64,000 nucleotides of DNA, from positions 248,001 to 312,000 of the forward strand of contig NZ_WSQA01000001.1 of the NCBI RefSeq assembly GCF_009768885.1, written 5' to 3'. The DNA comes from Sphingobacterium humi. GTDB taxonomy: Bacteria > Bacteroidota > Bacteroidia > Sphingobacteriales > Sphingobacteriaceae. The notes under the pieces are model-generated. The model saw nothing but the letters and a program-made list of their open reading frames with translations, was not told where the DNA came from and searched no databases. This document shows positions 29,610 to 39,700 of the stretch, one piece after another. Every line of letters begins with the position of its first letter. Positions within the stretch are counted from its first letter, which is position 1. The position numbers and the translations under genes were made by a program.

Positions 29610-29626
29610 ACCTGCCGTATCCTGTG
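29610..29626 (-). promoter_or_regulatory. Candidate operator shared by two RG-I operons (copy 2)
   Basis: On the transcribed strand it reads CACAGGATACGGCAGGT, 98-114 nt before the GH105 lipoprotein start. It matches 16 of 17 bases with the site at 16972-16988. The rest of the 208-nt gap (29513-29720) is A/T-rich, without a clear terminator for the sulfatase gene upstream. Confidence 0.4.
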
Positions 29627-29720
29627 CTAGCAGCAGGACATGCTTCTTAACACGCTAATTAATAGTTATTTATGTAATTATCACAATGTTTTTAAGGCCT
29701 TAAGACCTAGGTAAATACCC

Positions 29721-31316
29721 TTATTTTTTATCTAATTGCTCGAAAGGGATAACGCCTATGCGATCTGCCCATTGGGCATAGGCCTGTATCAATTCCTGAC
29801 AAACCTGAGGGTTTGCAGCGGATAGATCCGTCGTTTCTTGCCTGTCTTTTTCTAGATCATAGAGTTGCCAGGTTTTGGATGGATAGGCGGATACCAATTT
29901 CCATTTACCTTTGCGCACCGCTTTATTGCCTTCATGCTCAAAGCATAAAATCCGATCCTTTCCTTTCTCCTTTTCTTTCCAGAGCATGGGCAAGGCTGTG
30001 CCTTCCATTTTACCGATCTGATGCCCCTTATATTGGCTCGGATAGGCTGCTTTTCCCCAAGCTGCTAAGCTGGGCATGACATCGATAATATGGGCGGGCC
30101 GACGGTTCAGCTGCCCGGCTTGGATATACTTAGGCCCGAAAGCTATAAAACAGGTTGAATTTCCGCCTTCGTAAACCCAATGCTTATAGGATCGATAAGG
30201 CGTATTGGAAACCGCTGCGCCCATTTTGCCATAGGCTGTAAAGGACTTCGGATGGCTGGCCGGAAAGGTTTTGGCCGACTGGATCTCTTCGGTAAATCCG
30301 TTCTTATCAATGGTTTCATGGCTGGCTCCATTATCGGAAAGAAACAGGATGATGCTGTTCTCAAGCTGACCTTCGGCTTTCAGAAAACTGACAAGCTTCC
30401 CGATTTGCTGATCTAAGCGATCGATCATCGCAGCATACACCGCCATCTTTTCATCCCATTGCACCCGCTCGGGCCAGCTTAGTGCCGACCAGGACTTGAT
30501 ATCGCTATCAGCTGCCGGCAACTCGGCATTTGCGGGCAGAATGCCCAGTCTTTTTTGTTTATTGAAACGCTCCTCCCGAATATGCTCCCAGCCTGCCATG
30601 TATTTCCCTTTGTACTTGCGGATATCCTCGGGCTTGGCATGCAAAGGCCAGTGCGGGGTTTGATAGGCCATATAGGCGAAAAAAGGGCGCCCCTGTTGCT
30701 GGGCGAAATGCTCGCTCATAAAGCCTATCATCCGATCGGTATAGGCCTCCGTGCTGTAATAGCTGGCCGGCAGGTCTACCTTTTCCCTATCCAGGACGAT
30801 GCTTAAGCTTTGCTTTGGACGGTAGGGTCTGTTTTCAAAATAGCTATTGGCGCCATCTATTAAGCCGTAATAGCGATCGAAGCCGCGTTCTAAGGGCCAG
30901 TTGATGGAATCTTGCCCTACATGCCATTTACCCGTCATATAGGTGCCATAGCCTGCCGCCTTCAACAGTTCGGCAAGGGTAATGGATTCCCGATTTAAAT
31001 AACCCTGATAGGCAGGGTAAGGCCTTTTATTCATCATATCGCCAATTCCGGCTTGATGCGGATAGCGCCCCGTAAGCAGGGATGCCCGCGAGGGACAACA
31101 GCGCGCCGCGTTGTAGAAGTCGGTCATCAGCATACCTGCTTGTGCCAAGCTATCCAGGTGTGGCGTTTGGATTTCTGAGCCGAAGCATCCTAAATCGGAA
31201 TAACCCATATCATCCACGAGTATCACGATGATATTAGGACGTTCCTGTGCTTGGCTAGGCATTCCAGCGGCAAGCAGCGCAAAACCTAAAACGGCGAGCT
31301 GTGTAAATTTCTTCAT
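29721..31316 (-). CDS. S1-family sulfatase (S1_4-like)
   Basis: A 531-residue secreted formylglycine-dependent sulfatase (signal ending PSQAQ, about residue 24). RPNIIVILVDDMG supplies the first metal ligands. The activation motif C-x-P-S-R is present with C73 as the residue converted to formylglycine, followed by ASLLTGRYPHQAGIG, which resembles arylsulfatase subfamily S1_4 as I recall it. GKWHVG and LFLSDNGASHE supply further active-site residues. No maturase gene is seen in the window. The gene follows CE12 by 4 nt in the PL11 operon, which is odd because plant RG-I is not known to be sulfated. Confidence 0.93.
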   Translation of the reverse strand: MKKFTQLAVLGFALLAAGMPSQAQERPNIIVILVDDMGYSDLGCFGSEIQTPHLDSLAQAGMLMTDFYNAARCCPSRASLLTGRYPHQAGIGDMMNKRPYPAYQGYLNRESITLAELLKAAGYGTYMTGKWHVGQDSINWPLERGFDRYYGLIDGANSYFENRPYRPKQSLSIVLDREKVDLPASYYSTEAYTDRMIGFMSEHFAQQQGRPFFAYMAYQTPHWPLHAKPEDIRKYKGKYMAGWEHIREERFNKQKRLGILPANAELPAADSDIKSWSALSWPERVQWDEKMAVYAAMIDRLDQQIGKLVSFLKAEGQLENSIILFLSDNGASHETIDKNGFTEEIQSAKTFPASHPKSFTAYGKMGAAVSNTPYRSYKHWVYEGGNSTCFIAFGPKYIQAGQLNRRPAHIIDVMPSLAAWGKAAYPSQYKGHQIGKMEGTALPMLWKEKEKGKDRILCFEHEGNKAVRKGKWKLVSAYPSKTWQLYDLEKDRQETTDLSAANPQVCQELIQAYAQWADRIGVIPFEQLDKK

Positions 31317-31320
31317 GTTC

Positions 31321-32088
31321 TTACTTTTTTATCAAAGGAGCAAGTCCCAATTCAGGATGTTGCTGCAGGTAATCGGCGAGGGTTTTCGCATTGAACTTGG
31401 CCCCATCGGCTAAGGTATGTGTGGCATCGCTGGTTCCGAAAAACTGCTGTGCCACTCGCTCTTGCCCCTCTTGCTCATAGCCTTGGGCTAGAATTTCCTG
31501 AAAAGGCACAAAGCCGGCATGCGCTTGCTTGGCGGCCTCCTCGGCCCATTTCGCATAATCGTTGCGTACAATCTTGGATGCTTTCCAATTATTTCGGGGT
31601 ACCGGCGACAAGATAATCGCCTTCCCACCTTTGGCATGGATATCTTTAACAAAGCGGCGCAAATAAAACCCATAGCTATACACCATTTGCTTCTGCTTTA
31701 AAATAGGATTGTATACTTCCTGATAGCTATCCCCATTCCCTGGAATACTACCGCGCGCACGGGAAGTATCGACTATCGGGCTGCCATCATTATGTCCGAA
31801 TTGGATTAATACCACATCGCCTCTATTGATCTCGGCCAATACGCGTTGCCATAATGCCGGGTTATTGTAATAGGTTCGGGTGCTGGTGCCACCCATGGCT
31901 TTATTCAGCACGGCAATCCGATTGGTATCCAGGTGATCGGGAAGAAAGCTCCCCCATCCCCATTGTCCATTGGATCCTTTCCCCTGACCATTACGAACGG
32001 TAGAATCGCCAATAATAATAAGCTTCTGACGGGGACTTGGCTGCATAAATAAAAAAGCAAAGAGGATGTATACGAGTTTAAGAGGCAT
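31321..32088 (-). CDS. CE12 rhamnogalacturonan acetylesterase
   Basis: A 255-residue SGNH-hydrolase-fold esterase expected to remove acetyl groups from galacturonate in RG-I. Blocks are IIGDSTVRNG (nucleophile S29), FGHND (99-101) and DATHT (D221/H224). A short hydrophobic N terminus (about residues 5-15) looks like a signal peptide, though with a weak cleavage site. It lies 32 nt behind the PL11 gene. Deacetylation typically opens RG-I to the lyase and to exo-enzymes, which fits its neighbours. It is the stand-alone counterpart of the CE12 half in the fusion at the left edge. Confidence 0.92.
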   Translation of the reverse strand: MPLKLVYILFAFLFMQPSPRQKLIIIGDSTVRNGQGKGSNGQWGWGSFLPDHLDTNRIAVLNKAMGGTSTRTYYNNPALWQRVLAEINRGDVVLIQFGHNDGSPIVDTSRARGSIPGNGDSYQEVYNPILKQKQMVYSYGFYLRRFVKDIHAKGGKAIILSPVPRNNWKASKIVRNDYAKWAEEAAKQAHAGFVPFQEILAQGYEQEGQERVAQQFFGTSDATHTLADGAKFNAKTLADYLQQHPELGLAPLIKK

Positions 32089-32120
32089 AGGTTAGTTCGT
32101 GATTATTGGTTATAAAATTA

Positions 32121-34022
32121 CTATTTAGAGGGGATTTTCCCGGATATTGATAAAACTTGTTTGGCCCGCAGGAGTTTCACGTGTGGTTGCCTGATGGCTG
32201 GCATGCCGGGCCCGATGTAATAGCCCGCATGAGGAGGCTGATTATAAGCGACATTCTGCCAGGCGACACTTAATCGATAGGTCGGATCATGCATCAGCGT
32301 ATAGAGACGATAATCAGTAGGTATGCAAGAACAGTAGATACGCAGAGATTGATTGTCTTCCGCACGTAGGATAAGCTCTTCCCGCCAATCGCCAAGAATA
32401 TCTGCGCTGAGGTTGGGCGTCCGTTTGGTACCGTTGATGGATGCTGCACCGCTAGCCTCGAACAACAGACCTTGCTGATATTTCTCAATGCGATTATCAT
32501 CCAGCAGCTCCCGACTGAGGTCATCATCCCACCAGATTAAGAAGTTAACAGACCTTGGACGCTCGCCGACAGCCTTGCCTTGCATCGTATAGGCCATGGG
32601 CGAGGTTAGCCACCACATATAGGCTCCACGGTGCTTTGGATCGATAGCCTCAGCGACTCCTCGGGTAACATCCTGATCGATGGATCCTGTAAAAAGGATT
32701 TCACCCGTCTTGGCATCCCGAAGGGATGCGCCAGGACCCCGACTAGCGCCCTTATGCTCATGAATCCCGAAGATCTCCAAGCCGGGCCTATCCGGGTCTA
32801 AGTCGCCCACATGCAAGGCATCGCCATGGCCCAATCCGGTAGAATACAGCCCTTTGCCGTTATCATCAATGACCATCGCACCGAAGATGATTTCATCCTT
32901 GCCATCCTGATCGACATCGGCAATCGCTAGGCTGTGATAACCTTGCCCGGAATACGGGTGATCCTTTTGCTGGGTATCAAAGATCCAACGCTGACTGAGG
33001 GTATTGTCTTTAAAGTCCCAAGCCACTAAGGCAGTGCGATCGTAATAGCCACGCGTCATAATCAGGCTGGGATGTGTACCATCGACGTAGGCAATGCCAG
33101 CAAGAAAACGATCGGCCCGATTGGCCTTCTGATCGCCCCAGCTCATCACATCGCCACGCTCCGGAACATACGGTACAGTGCATCGCATCTTCCCTGTAAA
33201 GCCATCAAAGACCGTTAGGAACTCAGGGCCTTGCAGAATACGGCCGAAGGTATTCGAAGTAGCTAGGGTATCACGCCAGTCAGCCTTCGGATCCCCAAGG
33301 ATGGTTCCTTGGCCATCGACTGTACCATCAGCGGTTTTGCAGACAAACTCGGCTAGCCCATCCCCATCCAGATCATAGACCATAAATTGGGTATAATGTG
33401 CCCCCTCGCGGATGTTCTTGCCCAGACTAATTTCCCATAGCAAGGTACCGTCTAAGCGGTAGGCCTGAAAGATGGGTTCATCGGTAAGCCCGCTATGCGA
33501 ATTATCATGGCCTTTGCCCGTTTGATGAACAATAAGTTCATAGCTGCCATCGCCATCTAAATCCGCGACAGACATATCCCCGGGGGTATATCCTTTCGGG
33601 GTTTGCAAGGGAATCTCTAGGTAAGGCTGCACTGGAAAATCGGCCTTCAGCCTAAGCTCCGCCTCCAGATGCTCCTGCCGCCCATCCACGCTGTACAGAT
33701 GATAGGTAACTTCATGCTGAGGCTTTAGCCCGGAATCAAGGTAGTTGGTTCCTTTTTGCGCAGTGATATTAGCTAGCAATTCGCGCTTCCTATCCGCGTA
33801 ACTGCGGTATAATCGGAAAGCCGCGGATGGTTTATCCGTTGCTACAAGACGCCAAGAAAGGAAAGCCGTGTGCTCGTTGCTTTTCAAAGCGTTGAGGCCA
33901 CGGTTTATCCATTCCATTTGCCGCTGGGCCTTCAAGGGCTTATGAAATAAGCCAAAGCAAAGCAGCAGGCAAAGTAGCATCTTCAACTTCCTATTCCATC
34001 GGTACGGGGTAGCAAAGGACAT
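32121..34022 (-). CDS. PL11 rhamnogalacturonan lyase
   Basis: A 633-residue lyase that cuts the rhamnose-galacturonate bond of RG-I by beta-elimination, leaving the unsaturated galacturonyl ends that GH105 enzymes remove. An N-terminal beta-sandwich starts with MEWINRGLNAL; the following beta-propeller carries repeated calcium-binding loops of the form DLDGDG or DVDQDG, each followed within a few residues by E. SADILGDWREELILR near the C terminus is characteristic of PL11. The N terminus has a hydrophobic segment (MLLCLLLCFGLF) from residue 15, so translation might begin at 33980 rather than 34022. This enzyme fixes the substrate of the PUL as RG-I. Confidence 0.94.
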   Translation of the reverse strand: MSFATPYRWNRKLKMLLCLLLCFGLFHKPLKAQRQMEWINRGLNALKSNEHTAFLSWRLVATDKPSAAFRLYRSYADRKRELLANITAQKGTNYLDSGLKPQHEVTYHLYSVDGRQEHLEAELRLKADFPVQPYLEIPLQTPKGYTPGDMSVADLDGDGSYELIVHQTGKGHDNSHSGLTDEPIFQAYRLDGTLLWEISLGKNIREGAHYTQFMVYDLDGDGLAEFVCKTADGTVDGQGTILGDPKADWRDTLATSNTFGRILQGPEFLTVFDGFTGKMRCTVPYVPERGDVMSWGDQKANRADRFLAGIAYVDGTHPSLIMTRGYYDRTALVAWDFKDNTLSQRWIFDTQQKDHPYSGQGYHSLAIADVDQDGKDEIIFGAMVIDDNGKGLYSTGLGHGDALHVGDLDPDRPGLEIFGIHEHKGASRGPGASLRDAKTGEILFTGSIDQDVTRGVAEAIDPKHRGAYMWWLTSPMAYTMQGKAVGERPRSVNFLIWWDDDLSRELLDDNRIEKYQQGLLFEASGAASINGTKRTPNLSADILGDWREELILRAEDNQSLRIYCSCIPTDYRLYTLMHDPTYRLSVAWQNVAYNQPPHAGYYIGPGMPAIRQPHVKLLRAKQVLSISGKIPSK

Positions 34023-34040
34023 GCTCGCTTAGCTTTAATG

Positions 34041-35360
34041 TTATTGAATTAATTGACCATTTACACGTACATTCTTCAGCTTAAAATCTTTGATGTATTC
34101 CTTATGGATGGTTCCTTGCTTGGCTTGTACATTAAAGTTTTCGAACTGGAAATCACGTAACTCATACTGGTCTGAGTTTACCACATCGAATAGGATATCA
34201 CATTGCAGATCAATATTTTTCAAGGTGATATGTTGGGCATAGGACTTCTTAATTCCTTGCTCACCTTTTAAATCGAAGAACTGATTCCAAGGTTTTACGA
34301 ATAGTAAGCTATTGGTTGTCCCTTTTACATTCTCAATCAAGATATGCTCGTATTCCTGAGGAGTATCCGGGCGCATTTTTAACTGTAGTAGCTTACGCGC
34401 CTTATCGAGGGTATTGTTTCTGAAAATAACATTGTAGGAATGGATAGACTCACTGCCACAAGTTAAGGCACTATGGCAGAATCCAAAAGTATTATTCTCG
34501 ATGATAATGTTATAATTGGCGCCATTATCTTTATCCAAATTCGCTTTCGGCCCCTTCCCTCCTTTTAATGCAATGGCATCATCATTCACAGAAAGATAGC
34601 TATCCTTTATCCAAACGTGGTTACAAACATCCAGATCGATGGCGTCGGAGCTCGGTGCTTTCACAGGTTTTGCCGGAGCCGAGATATGCAGATCGGACAT
34701 CTTCAGGTAGTTACATTTATAAAAGTGCGTCGTCCAGAAAGGCGAGTTCTTTAAACGGATTCCTGAGATTTGCACATGGTTACTATTGGAAACATAGAGA
34801 ATGCGAGGTCGCATTTCATCCATATTGGTACAAGCCGGATTAAAGCCTCTCCGCAACCAGAAGGCCTTCCAATAGCGCAGCCCATTGCCATCCAGGGTTC
34901 CTTTCCCGGATACTGTAAAGCCATCCACCCGATCGGCATTCACCAAGGCTGCGAAATACTTCACCGTTTGGCCTTCGATGCGCGTCTGCAGGAGGGCAAA
35001 ATTGCTGATATCGTCACTGCCTTTTAGTACGGCTCCCTCTTCGAGGTGCAGGTGTGTCTTCGGTTTAAAGAATAGCGATCCGCTGAGGTAAGTGCCTTTA
35101 GGCACAATCACCACACCTCCGGTCTTGGCGGCTTGATCGATGACCTGTTGAATTTTCTCAGTTTGCAGCAGGGTGCTATCGTTGACAATTCCGTAATCGC
35201 TTAAGCGATACGCTTTTCCTAACTTTTGAATAGCGGTTGGTTCATAGCTGTTGAACCAAGCAGGAATAGGGTCGCCATTCGGAAATTGCTGCGCAAAAGC
35301 AGCGCCATGCAGCGCAAATAAGATCCCCAAGATCATCAATACACGAGGGTAATTTTTCAT
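34041..35360 (-). CDS. GH28 galacturonosidase, exo-type candidate
   Basis: A 439-residue secreted beta-helix enzyme (signal ending AAFAQ, about residue 24). GH28 acidic residues are visible in SSDAIDLD (D239) and VNDDAIALKGG (D260/D261), with CHSALTCGSE (H296) and LLQLKM standing where the GxGxxxGS and RIK motifs usually lie. It differs clearly from the GH28 at 15497, so the two probably act on different ends or linkages, for example polygalacturonate versus RG oligomers. First structural gene behind the GntR regulator (41 nt) and ahead of PL11 (18 nt). Confidence 0.9.
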   Translation of the reverse strand: MKNYPRVLMILGILFALHGAAFAQQFPNGDPIPAWFNSYEPTAIQKLGKAYRLSDYGIVNDSTLLQTEKIQQVIDQAAKTGGVVIVPKGTYLSGSLFFKPKTHLHLEEGAVLKGSDDISNFALLQTRIEGQTVKYFAALVNADRVDGFTVSGKGTLDGNGLRYWKAFWLRRGFNPACTNMDEMRPRILYVSNSNHVQISGIRLKNSPFWTTHFYKCNYLKMSDLHISAPAKPVKAPSSDAIDLDVCNHVWIKDSYLSVNDDAIALKGGKGPKANLDKDNGANYNIIIENNTFGFCHSALTCGSESIHSYNVIFRNNTLDKARKLLQLKMRPDTPQEYEHILIENVKGTTNSLLFVKPWNQFFDLKGEQGIKKSYAQHITLKNIDLQCDILFDVVNSDQYELRDFQFENFNVQAKQGTIHKEYIKDFKLKNVRVNGQLIQ

Positions 35361-35401
35361 GAAGGTTTTATAAAATATAGGGTATAAAGAATTAATAACG
35401 A

Positions 35402-36466
35402 TTATACAGAAGGACGAAGCACGGTATAGAAAGGCACTTCCAAGCGTGCCTGACTATTGTTCAGGATGCTGGCCGCCGCATATTCGCCCATTAATTTAAA
35501 GTCCGTAGACAGAGTGGTAATCCCGTTTAGAATAAACTGCTTCAGCGGCGTTTCATTGTAAGAGATAATGCCGATCTCCTTTCCAACAACCAGTCCACTT
35601 TGTTCAACTTTAGCTAACATAGCCACCAGGTCTACATCGGTTAAGGAGATGTAACAGGTTCCGGCCTGCAACTCCTCTTCGGCAATCTCATCGACTAGGA
35701 CGTGCTCGAAGGCGTAATCCTGACAAAAGCGGTAGAATCCTTTAATGATCGCTTTTGGATAATCGCTATGATCCGGGAAGATCAGTTTCATGCTGTTGTA
35801 TTTAGATAGCGGCTCGCGGATGCTTTCCAAGGCTTCGTAGATATCATCTTCGTAGCGTTCGCAGATGATGGGGAATTCACCTTCCAGTCCTTCCACATCC
35901 CGACCCAGCAGCACCAGCTTATCCGAAGGGATTAGCGAAAGCACCTCTGCGGCCTTATCGCGACCCTCTTTGAAATAGGGGAATACCACGAAATTATCAT
36001 AAGGCTGCGATAGCCCCATAATCAGGGTTTTCAGATGCGAGATATCACTGTTATACACAAAAAGGTCGATAGCGGCTTGGTCACCTAATTCTTTGGCTAA
36101 GGCATCATATACTATTTTCTTATGCACACTAAGCTTATTCAGGAATACCGCGATGCGACGGCGGATAAAGGGTCTTTTGCAGACATTATAGCCTTTCCCC
36201 GGGGTAGAATCAATAACGCCTTCTTTGCGCAATTTGCGATAGCCTTTTTCTACGGTCTCCCTGGCAATCTGCAGAAAGTAGCTCAAGTCGTTGATGGAGG
36301 GCAATGGATCGCCAACCTCGATAATCCCTAAGCGTATAGCGTCAATAACGGCTTCACCCAATTGTATATATTTAGGTGTCGAGGAGAACGCATTAATCTT
36401 AATGGATTTAATCAAATCGCCGTGCATTGAAGCCCGCGTATTGGGTGCCAAAAATAGAGTTTCCAT
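35402..36466 (-). CDS. GntR-type transcription regulator with LacI-like sensor domain
   Basis: A 354-residue DNA-binding regulator. Residues about 30-98 form a GntR winged helix (GDPLPSINDLSYFLQIARETVEKGYRKL, then GVIDSTPGKGYNV). The remainder resembles a periplasmic-binding-protein-like sensor as in LacI, with GKEIGIISYNETP and ITTLSTDFKLMGEYAA. Such regulators usually bind a free sugar, here perhaps L-rhamnose or a galacturonate-derived compound; this is inference. It is divergent from the HTCS gene and heads the PL11 operon. The ATG at 36427 (MHGDLIKSI) is a reasonable alternative start. Confidence 0.88.
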   Translation of the reverse strand: METLFLAPNTRASMHGDLIKSIKINAFSSTPKYIQLGEAVIDAIRLGIIEVGDPLPSINDLSYFLQIARETVEKGYRKLRKEGVIDSTPGKGYNVCKRPFIRRRIAVFLNKLSVHKKIVYDALAKELGDQAAIDLFVYNSDISHLKTLIMGLSQPYDNFVVFPYFKEGRDKAAEVLSLIPSDKLVLLGRDVEGLEGEFPIICERYEDDIYEALESIREPLSKYNSMKLIFPDHSDYPKAIIKGFYRFCQDYAFEHVLVDEIAEEELQAGTCYISLTDVDLVAMLAKVEQSGLVVGKEIGIISYNETPLKQFILNGITTLSTDFKLMGEYAAASILNNSQARLEVPFYTVLRPSV

Positions 36467-36784
36467 AGCAATATTATTAGGTTTAACATGTATGCGAAAA
36501 AGGAAGTGTTGATCGGTTTATAATCTTCTCATCGCTTATCCCAAAGTTAGGGCAGCGAGAAAATTGGAGGCCGTAAAATCGAATCAAATACCCCGTAAAA
36601 TTGATTCAATCTGTAATATTCAGGCCTTAAAAGCCCTTTTTCATGTTTTCTAGGTGAATTTATTTTAACGGCACCAGGCAGGTCCGCCCATCTTTTTTCA
36701 GATAGTTTCTAGCCTTGCATCCTGCTTAATTCCGATATTTTTCCTAGTTTTAAAGGTTCCTGCGAAAAACAGATCTAACCAATC
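36467..36784. promoter_or_regulatory. Divergent control region between GntR and HTCS genes
   Basis: This 318-nt space must hold both promoters. A TAACTTTG (minus strand, 36542-36549) matches the Bacteroidota -7 consensus TAnnTTTG about 76 nt before the GntR start, but no good -33 element accompanies it. A 17-nt direct repeat lies at 36571-36587 and 36593-36609. A GGCAGGTC on the plus strand (36677-36684) matches the end of the candidate operator found before two operons. Confidence 0.5.
36571..36609. repeat. 17-nt direct repeat with 22-nt period, candidate operator
   Basis: CCGTAAAATCGAATCAA and CCGTAAAATTGATTCAA agree at 15 of 17 positions and start 22 nt apart, two helical turns. GAATCAA and TTGATTC also form an inverted pair inside it. 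Tandem same-face sites suit an AraC-type HTCS output domain, while the inverted pair would suit a GntR dimer. Confidence 0.55.
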
Positions 36785-39700
36785 ATGAGACATTTTAAAC
36801 GTATTGTGCTTTTCATCTTCTTGCTGGTCTTGGCGACCTTCCGCTTTCCGGCGCAAGCACAGTTTCTACCGTTAAAATTCGATCATATTACTTCCGAGAA
36901 TGGACTACCGCACAACACCATCCATGGCATTGCCAAGGATAAGTATGGCTTTATGTGGTTCGGCACCTGGTCGGGCTTATGCCGCTATGATGGTTATGAA
37001 ATAAAGATCTACCGTTATGATGCAAAGGATCCCAAAAGCATTGCCAATAACCGCATCCATAACCTGCTCGTGGATAGCCATGGGGATCTTTGGATAGCCA
37101 GCTTCAACGATCAGGTCCTCAGCAAATACAATTACCTGACCGATGATTTTACTAGAGTGCCCTATGCGCAATGCCCGGAAGAACTCGTAGGACGAATTAA
37201 CCGATCGGATCACCGCTATCGGGTTAAGTTTCAATACGGACAAACTCAATGGAACCTGGATAATGCGCGAACCGCCGTTGTGGAAACCTTCCTCCCTACC
37301 GGAGCGCAGAAAATATATACCGAAGACCCTAAGAACCCTTGGTCCATCAACGATGCCTACATCAGTGATGTGTATTTAGATGATCAGCATGTGCTATGGC
37401 TGGGTTCCTACTCTCATGGCATCAACCGCAGCTATCTGGATGCGACCCCATTTCACGACCTTATCTATTACCCCGAGAGCAAAAACTCGCTAGCCGATAA
37501 TACCATCCGCTCCTTATGCGAGGACTTGGATGGCAACCTATGGGTCGGTACGCGGAGTAAGGGGATTACCTTGGTTCGCAAAGACGGCAACTTCCAACAG
37601 TTTTTCAAGGAGAACCAATCCGGAGAAACGGTACAGAGTAATTACATTAAACGGGTCTTCGCCGACTCCTATGGCTATGTATGGATTGGCTCGGGAAGTG
37701 GCTTAGACCGTTACGACCCGCATAGCAAGCGTATTGAAACCATCGATCATCCTTTTCTCAAAAGCACGGGGGTTTATGGGTTAATGGAAGATAAGGAGCA
37801 TAACATCTGGTTAGCGACCTGGAAAGGACTGGGAAAATGGAACCGCAAGAACAACCACTATCGCTTTTATGAGCTGAAGGAATTTCTCGAAGAACCCCAT
37901 TTATGGACGCTGATGCAGGATAAAGCCGGAAACATTTGGGTGGCAAGTGAGGGCAATGGCATCTTTATCCTAAAAGAGAAGGCAGACGGCAAGTTGCAAA
38001 TCCTTTCCCACCTGCAGCATCAGGAAAAGGAAGTGAATACCCTAAGCGATAACCGGGTATATTCCTTATTTGAAGATAAAGATGGCATGGTTTGGATTGG
38101 CACCGGCAATGGTTTAGATATCTATAACCCGCGGAACAAGCAGGTGAAGTCGCTATCCAATTTATCAAACCTATGGCCAAAAGGCACTATTGCCGGAATC
38201 AGTCAAGACCATAAGGGCTATATTTGGGTAAGTCATAAACAGGGACTCTCCCGCATCGACAAGAACAACATGCTGATCCGTACCTTCTCGGAAACTGACG
38301 GTTTGTTGAGCAATGATTTTGTAGAAGGCGCGATTTACCACAGCAAACTAGAGCCGCGGATTTACTTAGGCAGTAACTACGGGGTATGCCATTTCTCGCC
38401 CGATAGCGTGCGAACCAACCGACAAGCGCCCAAGGTATTATTTACCGACCTGCATATCCTTAATGAGCTGGTGAATGTGAATGACACCATCAACAATCGG
38501 GTTGTTTTATCCAAGCCCCTCTACTTGACCGAGGAGCTGACCTTAACCCATGCCGATAAAAGCATTAGCATCTCCTTTGCTGCCCTACATTTTGCTAATC
38601 CTACCGGAAATAAATATGCTTATATGTTAGAGGGCTTTGATGCCGATTGGATCTATACCGATGCTAACCGTCGGGAAGTCAACTACTCCAACTTATCGCC
38701 GGGTAGCTATAGTTTAAAGGTAAAAGCATCCAATAGCGATGGGGTATGGACAGTAAACCCGACAGTGCTGCGCATTGAAGTGCTACCGCCTTGGTGGGCA
38801 TCCGGTTGGGCCTATTTGTTTTATGCATTAGCAGGCTTAGCGCTTTTATATATCTTCAATTATTACAGCACCCGGTTCACAAGGTTAAAATCAAAACTAG
38901 CCTATGAGGCCATCTTACACGAGAAAGAAATAGAATTGCAGGAAAACAAGCTGAAATTCTTCACCAATATTTCGCATGAAATCAAAACACCTTTAACGCT
39001 TATCCTCTCGCCCATTCAGCAATTAAAGGCCTGGGCGCAGGGGAATCCGAAATCTGAAGAGCAGCTAGCTATGATGGAGAATAATGGCGACAGGCTGCTG
39101 CGAACCGTGAATCAGCTCTTAGATTTCCGCCGCTTAGAATCAGGTCAGGAGAAAGTGAAAATGGAAGAAACCGATTTACTGCAACTCATACAGCGGGTAA
39201 TCGACTCTTTCCGATTAGCAGCCAAACAAAAGGAGATTCAGCTGAAGTTTATTGCGCCAAAGGAACCCATCTACCTTCTATTGGACTACGATAAGTTAGA
39301 AAAGGTATTATACAATCTATTGTCCAATGCCTTGAAGTTCACGACGGCAAACGGCCTGATCAAAGTACGGTTGAAAGCCTTTGCTGAACATGTGGAAATT
39401 GATGTCTTGAATGATGGCCCCAGCATAGAACAGGAAGACTTGGATTTAATTTTCGAGCCATTTACGCAGGGGAAATCGAAGGTGGCTGGCGGCACAGGCT
39501 TAGGCCTCACCTACAGCCGGCATTTAATTCAACTATTAGGCGGGCAGCTATTTGTTCGCAGTCGCTCCCATGCTTCCCATATGCACCTAACGGTTTTCCG
39601 CATCAGCCTACCCAAGCAGGCCTTAGAAAAAGCGAGCATAGCGGAGGTTAAAAGCAGTCCGGAACGGCAAGCCTTGCATGAAAACATTGAGGTGCAAACC

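Noticed and set aside
29513-29720. Possible terminator after the sulfatase at 29721
   Set aside because: Only a loop-less TTAAGGCCTTAA palindrome and a 4-bp stem are visible; neither makes a convincing hairpin with a T tract.
1-36466. Ulvan PUL as an alternative to RG-I (rhamnosidase, GH105, GH2, sulfatase)
   Set aside because: No ulvan lyase family is seen, whereas PL11, CE12 and two GH28 enzymes mark a rhamnose-galacturonate backbone. The sulfatase still leaves an atypical substrate possible.
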